From Anagrus nilaparvatae (Eukaryota > Arthropoda > Insecta > Hymenoptera > Mymaridae), in NCBI GenBank assembly GCA_022575985.1, contig JAKSXM010000272.1, positions 248,001 to 312,000 of the forward strand: a DNA stretch of 64,000 bases, given 5' to 3'. The position numbers were made by a program, and so were the translations under genes. Numbering within the stretch: the first letter of the stretch is position 1; each line of letters starts with the position of its first letter. The notes under the pieces are model-generated. The model saw only the letters and a list, made by a program, of their open reading frames with translations, was not told the origin of the DNA and made no database searches. Below, in pieces: positions 55,860 through 64,000 of this stretch.

Positions 55860-56150
55860 AGAAGACAAAATTTTATGAATGGAACAGAGTTGCCAAGATG
55901 CATTAATGCGCGCGACGAAATTTTAGATGTGTGTATAAAAATGTGGCCAAGATATTAGTGTATAAGTAAAGTTTGTAAGTGTGTATAAAAATGTTGCTAA
56001 GATATTAGTGTATAAGTAAAGTTTGTATATATGTATAAAAACTTTGCCAATATGAGAGTATATGTGTGTATTAAAACGTGGCCAAGATGCAATATTATTA
56101 AGTAATAAATTGCGCGCGACGAAAATTTGAATAAAAATCGCGCGACAAAT
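55860..56150. repeat. Short tandem repeat of about 56 bp, four to five units
   Basis: Units of the type GTGTATAAAAATGTGGCCAAGATATTAGTGTATAAGTAAAG, with the TGGCCAAGAT core near 55892, 55943, 55992, 56045 and 56090. GCGCGCGACGAAA occurs at both borders (55909 and 56113). No coding role. Confidence 0.7.
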
Positions 56151-57390
56151 ATAGAAGAACAATAAATTAAGTATTACAATAATTTTATTGAACTATACTT
56201 TGAAAATATAGGAAAGGATGGATAAATGGGTAATAATTTAATTTTATTATTACAAAGAAAGTACAATAAAAATTAACTAAAATAAAAATGAAATACTGAA
56301 AATAAAATTTTTTACAAAAAACCTCACAGATGTGAGTGATGTTAAAAAAAAAAGAGAGAACTCAAGACAATTATACAGTAGAACAAAAGTTTAGATGTAT
56401 AAAGAAAAAGCTACTGTATAGTAGTATGAGTGTGCGAGTTACATGTATAAAAATAACAGGCTACTGTATAGTAGTATGTTAAAATTTTTATTTTTGTATA
56501 TACGCTACGGTTAAAGTAGTAGTAGTAATTTTATTCTTGTCAAATTATATACATAATTGTTATAAGATTGAAATAAGTTAATACAAAATTTAAAGTATAA
56601 GCATAAAAATTATTTAAAGAACATGTTTTGATTTTAAAGTAAAATTATATATGAACTTAAAATTAGAAAAAATTCTTCAGATCTATTTCTTGTATTTTCT
56701 TCAATTTTCTATTATTTTGAATTTCTTTGCATTTTCAATTTTTCTGTTTTCAATATCTGTTGACAAAGATCACTAACAATTACATATGCTGGCACATCAC
56801 TGCTCTATCTATCTTAATTTTTTCTCAAGGAATTCCTATTAAATCGAAATTCCTTTTTCTATTTTAATGGGTTGAGGATGTGACAGCCTTTTTGCAATCG
56901 CTAGTGCTGTTTTCATGATATATCTGTTTATATTGTTGTCATTTATTATTTTAAATTGCTGTTCGCTTACAAATTCACTTCTTTTCATTGTAAATGATGT
57001 GATGAGAAATTTATAAGTTACTTACTCTGTTTTCATTTCTTCTTAATGCAAATTGCCATTTTCTCCTTTACTATTCAAAATAAATTTTTGGGATTTCTCC
57101 CTATTTTTTTTTCTTCACTATTCAATATATTTTAAGCAAATAACGGCAATTTCATCTAGACTATTTTTATTACTGTTTTCATTACCTATTATTATTTCAA
57201 TTGTTTGTACATTTTAAACTCTTGTGTTATAAATAAAATTATGTATATTATTAATAAAATCTTGTGTTATAATATAAAATTTTACTTAATTAAATATTTG
57301 ATAAAACTTAAAAGTACTGCCTGAACACCATTTTTTCAGCTGTAAGCCAATCCCTTGAATGGAGGCTTTCTCACCGTCCCATTAAATCTA
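56151..57390. other. AT-rich stretch with a small duplication
   Basis: Near 56412 and 56462 the phrase GCTACTGTATAGTAGTATG is repeated, itself nearly palindromic. The rest has no gene that I can see. Confidence 0.5.
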
Positions 57391-57475
57391 ATTTCTAATA
57401 AATCTGTCTAGACGTAATTCTTGGTAATTTATATTTAATCAATTTCTACCTAATGGTACACCTCCCTCTCTGGGA
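57391..57475 (-). mobile_element. LTR-element fragment: polypurine tract plus LTR start
   Basis: Read on the minus strand: TCCCAGAGAGGGAGG (complement of 57461-57475), directly followed by TGTACCATTAGGTAG. Then come 70 bases matching the 5' LTR at 39510-39580 with few changes (AAATTACCAAGAATT, TCTAGACAGATTTATTAG). The match stops abruptly at 57391. This is the 3' junction of another copy of the same family, truncated just inside its 3' LTR. Confidence 0.8.
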
Positions 57476-57717
57476 TACATCCCTCCAAACCCAACTATCC
57501 AAAACCGTCAAGTTTAAGTGAGAAAAGTGGTTCTAAAATGTCTACCTATTAAGAGATCTAGTTACGTTTAAAAGTTACATTTGTTCTTACAGAAGAAGAA
57601 AAATTATATTTACATTCATATAAAGATTTAAATAATTAAAATTATGTGTATTACAATATTCCAAAAAGTAATCAAGTTCAATTCCATATTTTTTTTTTTA
57701 TATTTTTTGCGATATTG
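57476..57717. other. Spacer, possibly LTR-element interior
   Basis: 57476-57560 may be the 3' end of the interior of the LTR element on the minus strand. The rest is AT-rich flank of the R1-clade insertion. Confidence 0.4.
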
Positions 57718-58029
57718 ATTTTTTTTTTTTTTTTTTTTTTTTTTTATGGGAAATATGTGAATCTTGCATCAACCATGGAGTGTTTGCGGGCCTTAAAGAC
57801 CCGCAAATTTCCATGACCGCCCAGTGGTACAAAGTGTACAACTGGGAGACTACCGGCGAACGCGGTCGCCGGCTACGCCCCAGATTCTTACTGGATAAAC
57901 ACACTTTAAACCCCCCGCACTTGTTTGTCCCAAACCGGAACTCCCTTTTTAGGTATAACTTCAGTTTGGGACGCGCAGCCTAGGCAGCTGGCCGCTGCCT
58001 TCTCCCCTGCCTAGGGGCAGGAGAGCTCT

Positions 58030-58695
58030 CTACGATAGAAAGCCCTCCTCCTTCTTCTCCAACAAGGTGGTCCTTACGTACTCTGCTACTTTGTTCCAGT
58101 TTTCGGAACTCCGTAGCATTTCCGGGACCACCGTCTCCGGCCTCCAAATCGGGAAGGGCGGGCGCCCCTCCGAGTAGCGAACACATTCGAAGAATGTGTG
58201 CTCTACTGTATCATCCACGCCCGGACAGTGCAAGCACTCCTTTGTTGCCACCTTATGCCAATGCTTCAACATGACACGGAAGTACCCGTGTCCAGTTAAG
58301 AACTGGGTAAGGTAGAAATCCACCTCCCCATGCTGTCGTCCCATCCATACCTGCAGGTCTGAGATCAATCTGCGCGTCCACAGGGCATTTTTCTCTTGGT
58401 TCTTTTTCCATCGTTTCTTCCATGCTTTTATAGAGTTGAAGCGGGCGCGAGTGAAGGCCACTTCGCCCTCATCTACGCTCTCGTAGATGAATTTCCGCTC
58501 CAACGCTAGCAGGTCAATGGGTATCACCGAAGCAACAACCTGGATCGCCTCTAGAGATACCGTGTGGTATCCGCAGGCGATCCTCACTGCCGCCTGCCTC
58601 TGTACCGACGATATTTTTCGTCTGTACTTGGCAGTTTCTATGGTATTCGCCCAGACTTCTGATCCGTAGAGCAGGACAGAGTTGACGACTGACAT
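58030..58695 (-). pseudogene. R1-clade C-terminal domain with CCHC zinc knuckle
   Basis: 221 codons from Met at 58695 (within RRLLMSVVNSVLLYGSEVW, the conserved start of this region) to TAG at 58030-58032. Residues 154-171 form C-x2-C-x8-H-x4-C (CLHCPGVDDTVEHTFFEC), the zinc knuckle near the C-terminus of R1-clade proteins that contacts target DNA or RNA. The segment itself is intact and ends naturally. About 280 bases of 3' UTR follow before the A tail. Confidence 0.88.
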
Positions 58696-58697
58696 CA

Positions 58698-59313
58698 GGA
58701 GCCTCCGTAATCGGTGGGAACCCTTCGACGGTTCAGCAATACGATCTCCGTTTTTGGGATCGCAAGCTGGAGCCCGTGCTCGCCCATCCAGAGGTTGATC
58801 CGTCTCATGACTAGATTCAACCTCTCCTGGGTAACTTCAATGTCCCTGCCCGTTATGGTCAGGGCCACATCGTCGGCGTACCCGATCAGGGAAATTCCTT
58901 CCGGGAGGTGGACGCGCAACAAGCCATCGTAAAAGGCATTCCACAGGTCCGGTCCGAGAACCGAACCTTGCGCGATTCCTGCACTTAACACCCTTTCACA
59001 CCTGCCATCGAGCGTGTCGTAAAGCAGTCTCCGGTCCCGCAGGTAATCCTTTAGTACGTTACCCAGATACCTAGGTATCTGGAAATCGTACTCGAGAGAC
59101 CGGATCATGTCATCCCACCTGGCCGAGTTAAAAGCGTTTTTGACGTCCAGCGTTACCAGCAGAACGTCCCTGCAGTTTGCAGGCCCCCGTTTTCTTTCAG
59201 CCTCTACGGTATCCACGACGGGCCGGATGGCGTCTATCGTGGAACGCCCTTCACGAAAACCATGCTGCTCCTCGGAGAGACCACCGCCCTCCTCGATTGC
59301 CTCGATCGCCCTT
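58698..59313 (-). pseudogene. R1-clade reverse transcriptase segment
   Basis: Begins after the first deletion with AIEAIEEGGGLSEEQHGF and GRSTIDA. Counting from Met at 59216: VTLDVKNAFN at 21-30 (first catalytic Asp), AQGSVLGP at 82-89, GYADDVALT at 112-120 (catalytic YADD), and the thumb-side KTEIVLLNRRRVPT. The frame is lost at the second deletion just after VPT. The catalytic residues that remain are intact, so the deletions, not point decay, killed the enzyme. Confidence 0.85.
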
Positions 59314-60105
59314 CGTCGCGTCCTATGGCATTCCTTTCAGAGCTCAGCTATTTCGGGATTCCACCAGTACACTGGCTTTCTCCCTTTCCAGGGCCTGCGG
59401 CGAGGCATCGAGGCATCACAAGCCCCACGTAATAGAGACGTTACTTTCTTAACTAAGATTTCAGCCTCGTGGGGACTTGTAGCCCCTCCATGCCAAGCGG
59501 GGATGGACGCTGACTCGATTCGAAGATACTCCTCGAATCTGTCTTCGTCCATCTTTGAGACGTTCCAGGCTAGAGGACGCCTCCTGTACGGAGGAAGTTG
59601 TGAGGTTCCTTCCAATACCCGGAAGGCGATGTAATGGTGATCACTACCATTGTATTGATCATCCATCACCCTCCAGTCGCCTATTTTCCCAGAGATAGCT
59701 TCTGTAGAGACGGTTATGTCCGGGATAGAGGCACCCAACCCTGCCCTCTCGTAGGTGGGCTTGTTGCCTCTATTCTGGACCACTAGTTTGCATCTAGTGG
59801 CCATTTCGAGCACCATTCCTCCCCTGGGGTTGGTCGTTGGCATGCCCCATTCCAAGGCCCTGGCGTTGAAGTCTCCACCAAGGATGACGCCACCAGTCAC
59901 CGTTCGGACCGTGCTCTCGATGCTGGCCAACTTTATAGCCAGCTCTTGCGAGCTGTCGTTTGGGGACAGATAACAACTTATATAAGTTATCTCCCCACAC
60001 TTGACCCAAACGTGGCAATTTCCTTTCCCTTTTTGGGTATGGGGCGTTTGGGCTCTACCTCGAAGCCATATGGCGCAGCAGCCGGTGTCATCGGAAAGCC
60101 AGCAA
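59313..60105 (-). pseudogene. R1-clade endonuclease segment
   Basis: APE-like endonuclease, whose role is to nick the target site. The frame is readable from about 60105 (WLSDDTGCCAIW, CGEITYISYLSPND) to a TGA at 59337-59339. In the piece starting at 59930, GGDFNARALEW is at residues 18-28, IPDIT at 69-73 and the catalytic SDHHY at 96-100. It ends PVYWWNPEIAEL, stop. The next codons, KECHRTRRR, continue the family pattern in frame, so the TGA is most simply a CGA changed at a CpG. The N-terminal Asn and Glu boxes are absent by truncation. Confidence 0.85.
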
Positions 60106-60107
60106 AC

Positions 60108-60611
60108 TTAATTATTGAGATTCTTATTTTATTTTACATATTTTTTTTTTAATTTTTGATTTTTTTTTTTTTAATTAAAAGTATTAGAAATTACTTGGAT
60201 TACATAGTTATTGAAGAAGAAAAAAAAAATTTTATTAAGATAGTGTAAGACATATTTTAGAAATTAACGTTACTTGTGATTACACAGTTATCTTAAAATT
60301 ATTGCTATTTTTTGTTATACATCTTTTGATTCTTGTTAGTTTTACGTGTTTTGAAAAATGAGAGGAATTGAAAATACATTTTTTATAAGTGTTACACTGA
60401 AAGATACAATTACTTTGATTAGATGATTATTAAAACTTATAGTTATCAATATTTTATTACTATTTATTTTTGGATTTCCTGATTAGTATTAACATACGAA
60501 ATTATAGGAATTTTTTCTACTTTTCATAGTAGCTTGGGTAATTCATTATTATTACTATTTTGTAGTACTAAGTTTTACTCTTTTGTTTGATTGTTTGTAA
60601 TTGTTTATATA
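60108..60611. other. AT-rich gap
   Basis: No gene seen. It ends at the TA that precedes the second giant foldback copy. Confidence 0.5.
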
Positions 60612-63600
60612 CCCACTCCGCATCGACACAGGAATTTTGGAGGACTAAACTGGAAATAAGGTCTATTTCACTGTTAGAAACTGGAAATTACTATATTTCT
60701 GTGTTACGATATAGAAACGGCTGATTTCTTGGTTTAAAACTAGAAAAGAAGCAATTTCTGTGTTACGATATAGAAACGGCTTAATTCTTGGTTTTAAAAC
60801 AAGAAATTAAATGTTCGAAAAGAAAAGTAAATCGATTCCTTGAATGAAAAAAACTAGAAATAAGTCGTTTCTGTTTTATAAAACATAAATTTATTGATTA
60901 CTGGTTTTCAAACTAGGAATCAGATATTAGAAAATAAGTGTCATACAATTTCTTGATTCAAAAGAAGAGAAATTTTTATTTTTTGAAAAAGTTAAGAAAT
61001 TATTTTTTCTGTACAGTAGCCACGGAAGTACGATTTCCTGGCCGCTGAGCGGCCAAGGAAATCGAATTTTTTTTATACGACCCTTGTCCATAAATAAAGA
61101 ATGCCCCAAATCGCAGTTTACCATCCTCGGCTTCGCCTCGGTAGGTAATTTACGTGCGATTTGGGCCATTCTTTACTATTCTGGACACGAGCCGTAAATA
61201 TACTATTGGATGTATAATACGGGGGTTTTTGGCTGCGCTGAGCTCAAATTTAATAATAAAAATTTTAAAATCAGAACCAATGACCCTGAAACCGCAAAAT
61301 TCGGTAAAAAAGTATGATTTTTAAAACTTAAAAATTTTTTTGTTACATAACTTTTGGGGTTACGAATTATGCTGATCCCGAATTCCTCAGCCAAAATTGA
61401 ATTAATGTACCCCAAACCCGTAAAATACGGTAAAAATATTATTTTTGACTTTGGTACTTAGGGTCTTGGATTATCCTAAAACCGGATGTCTCGGCCAAAT
61501 TTTGAAAAAATGGATCCCGAAACCTTAAAGTTCTGTATGAATATATTTATTTTAAATATTTTTTGTCAATTATTTTTTACTGCGATACTTGAGGAGTTAG
61601 ATTAAACTGAATTCAAATTTCTCAAAAAAGTGATGAAATTTTAAAGGATGGACCTAGAAGCCGGAAAATTCGGTAAAAATAATATTTTCTGAAAAAGCTT
61701 TGGTAAACTTTTGATAAAGTTTTAATAAACTTTTTCTTGACTACGCTAGGAATGAAAAACCTGAAATTCTTGGACAAATTACCAAATTCTAAATCGTTTG
61801 CCTTACAACCGTAAAATTCGGTAAAAATATTATTTTTTAAAATTTTAATGAATTATTTTTTATTGCAGTACTTAGGATCAGGCTTAAACCGAACTTCTCG
61901 TCAAAGTTTTAAAATAATAGATCACGAAACCGTAAAATTCGGTTATTATATTTACTTAAAAAACTTATAATTTTTATTATATTTACTTAAAATTATTTTT
62001 GACTGCGGTACTTATGGATTAAAAGTAAACTGAATTTGAATTTTGAAACTATAAATTAATTTTTAGATCAAATTTTAAATAATGGACCTAAAAATAGGAA
62101 AATTTGGTAAAAATAAAATTATCTGAAAAAGTTTTGATAATTTTTTTTTTTTACTACGGTACGAATTAAGAACCCGAAATTCTTGGACAAATTACCAAAT
62201 TCTGAATTAATAACCTAACAACCGTGAAATTCGGTAAACATATTAGTATTTAAAATTTTAATAGATTATTTTAGACGGCGGTACTTAGGATTTTAGTTCA
62301 TTCTTAAACCAAATTGCTCAGCAAAATTATAAAATAAGAGATCCAGAAACCGTAAAATTTGGTAAAAAATATTTACTTTAAATAATTTTTGATAATTATT
62401 TTTGACTGCGGTACTTGGGGATTTAGACTAAACTAAAATTCAAATTTCTGAAACTTTAAATCAATCTTACAATTAAATTTTAAAAACGGACCTAGAAATC
62501 GGAAAATTCGGTAAAGATAATATTATCTAAAAATGTCTTGATCAATTTTTTCTTTACAACGGTAGGAATGAAGAACCCGAAATTCTTGAACAATTTACTA
62601 AACTTTTTTATCATTAAAAAATTCATAACTGGAAAATTCGGTAAAAAGCTAAAAAATCTAAAAAATCAGCATTCTTATATCAAATTCATAAGTTTCTAAT
62701 AATTGGTTCCATAAAATGCTATAGTTTTTATACCATTCATTTTTAAACTATACTATACGTTCAGCTTTACATCCAAATAACCTAAGGAGGTCGTATAAAA
62801 AACAATACTTTGAGCCTTACACCCGCATAACCTATGAAAGTGGTTTATAATAAAAAAAAACGACACGTCAAGCATTACACTAAAATCATCTAAACCTTAC
62901 ACTAAAAACTTATAACCGGTTTGTGTAAACACAAGTTAAATGCATGGAACATGTTTATTTCCAGCTGAGGACTAGTTATAATACAAATGTTACTCAACAT
63001 TGCAAAACAATTTTCTAATTTTATAATTTTTAATTATCACCTTACTAACTGTTAAGATTCTAAACCCAAACTATTTTAATTCCCTAAACCTGAGTCATTC
63101 TATGTTACTTAATCGATATTATTCCAAGTCCCTAAACCTGAATTCTTCATAGTCCCTAAGTCGATATTATTCAAAGTCCGTAAACCTGTATTATAATCCT
63201 GTATTTCCTTAAACCCAAAGTCTCCTAATTATTCTAAGTCTCATTTGACCCCCCCCCTTAAATTGTTAAATTTGACCCATCCCCCTTAAATAGGACAAAT
63301 TAGACCACCCTCCCCTTAAGTAGGACAAATTCAACCACCCCCCTTAATTTTCAAGTTCTAAAGTACCACCTCCCTATAAACATGTTCCATGTTAAAAACG
63401 AACAATATTACACTAACATAACCTAAGGCAGTAGGATATAATAAAATAACGACACGTCAAGCCTTACACTAACATTACCTAAGGAAGTAGGATATAATAA
63501 AATCACGACACGTCAAGCCTTACACTAGCGTGACCAAAGGAAGTAGACTATAATAAAAAACAACACGTCAAGCCTTACACTAGCGTGACCTAAGGAAAGA

Positions 63601-64000
63601 GACTATAATAAAAAAGGACACGTTAAGCCTTACACTAGCGTAACCTCAGGAAGTATTCTATAAGAAAAAAATGACACCCCAAGCCTTACACTAACATAAC
63701 CTAAAGAAGTAGACTATAATAATATACGACGCGTCAAGCCTTACACTAACATAATCTAAGGAATTATGATATAATAAAATAACGACACGTTAAGACTTAC
63801 ACTAACATAACCTAAAGAAGTAGACTATAATAATAAACGACAAGTCAAGCCTTACACTAACATAACCTAAGGAATTATGATATGATAAAAAGCGAAACGT
63901 CAAACCCTAAACTAACATAACCTAAGGAAGTGGTGTATAATAATAAAACGAAACGTCAACCATTACACTAAGATAACGTAAGTAATTTAATTTCTTTTTT
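60612..64000 (+). mobile_element. Second giant foldback copy, left part, cut by the window end
   Basis: Starts CCCACTCCGCATCGACACAG after TA (60610-60611) and follows the same three zones as 47343-50730. Differences: a hairpin-rich dispersed element at about 61010-61205, no solo LTR, and the 490-bp segment at 62905-63395 that is otherwise found only in the right arm of the first copy. The 65-bp satellite runs to the end of the window. The centre and second arm would lie beyond it. Confidence 0.8.
61010..61205. repeat. Hairpin-rich dispersed element, copy 2
   Basis: Diverged copy of 22421-22640. GAATGCCCCAAATCGCAG pairs with TGCGATTTGGGCCATTC around CCTCGGCTTCGCCTCGG, with an outer stem including GTCC...GGAC. 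It has an additional hairpin TTTCCTGGCCGCTGAGCGGCC. It interrupts the AAGAAAT zone of the foldback arm between TTATTTTTTCTGTA and TATTGGATGTATAAT. The first foldback copy has no such insert there. Confidence 0.75.

Larger units (their letters stand above)
57719..60107 (-). mobile_element. 5'-truncated R1-clade LINE with two internal deletions
   Basis: A 2.4 kb block near 50 per cent G+C inside DNA of perhaps 20-25 per cent. It reads on the minus strand as an endonuclease-RT protein of the R1 clade (R1, TRAS, SART relatives) and ends in a 27-base A tail (complement of 57719-57745). The 5' end cuts the endonuclease just before WLSDDTGCCAIW. Two stretches are missing: roughly the first third of RT (junction near 59310) and the region after the RT active site (junction near 58702). 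The element is a dead copy. The sharp composition change and poly(A) indicate target-primed insertion. Confidence 0.88.

Noticed and set aside
59107..59634. 175-codon plus-strand frame opposite the R1 endonuclease/RT
   Set aside because: A GC-rich antisense shadow of the R1 coding strand.

Overview
This is a eukaryotic window, most probably from an insect. It is very AT-rich, has no operons or ribosome binding sites, and carries spliced genes, R1-clade and CR1-group LINEs, an LTR element, Helitron-like elements and long satellite arrays. The clearest host sequence is one internal exon (18456-19141, minus strand) of a SKOR/Fussel-type Ski-family transcriptional corepressor. Much of the surrounding DNA may be intron or intergenic repeat. 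I cannot name the species.

Layout. 1-2464: a multi-exon copy of a large invertebrate transposase-like family, broken by in-frame stops. 3.6-4.4 kb: a hairpin repeat and a TIR element. 4.7-9.5 kb: a satellite of about 185 bp split by a 3.2 kb foldback element (6089-9271) whose arms are tandem units of about 127 bp. 9.5-17.5 kb: a satellite block of about 114 bp monomers with higher-order structure and a short-period block, bounded by inverted repeats of about 300 bp and carrying a TTAA-flanked MITE. 18.4-19.1 kb: the SKOR/Fussel exon. 20-22.6 kb: mixed small repeats, including a tRNA-like SINE head, a LINE 3' tail and a hairpin-rich dispersed element. 24.9-27.5 kb: a tandem pile-up of Helitron/Helentron-type units with CTRR-like hairpin ends. 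28.0-29.5 kb: small minus-strand exons of an arginine/glycine-rich gene, probably decayed. 29.9-35.4 kb: a nearly full-length CR1-group LINE on the minus strand, recently inactivated. 36.3-38.4 kb: an unprocessed pseudogene of condensin subunit CAP-D2. 39.5-45.8 kb: an LTR element with 5' LTR, primer binding site, a broken gag-like frame with an OTU-like domain, and a polypurine tract, but no visible pol. 47.3-54.9 kb: a 7.6 kb foldback element with arms of about 3.2 kb built from three satellite families, carrying a solo LTR. 57.4-60.1 kb: an LTR fragment and a GC-rich R1-clade LINE with internal deletions. 60.6 kb to the end: the first half of a second copy of the giant foldback.

The strongest themes are (1) long-armed foldback elements, two of them flanked by TA, whose arms are satellite arrays, and (2) protein genes dying by point changes while their frames remain legible. 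No intact cellular gene is complete in the window. Frames, splice sites and inverted repeats were read by eye, so boundaries are approximate unless a duplication fixes them.
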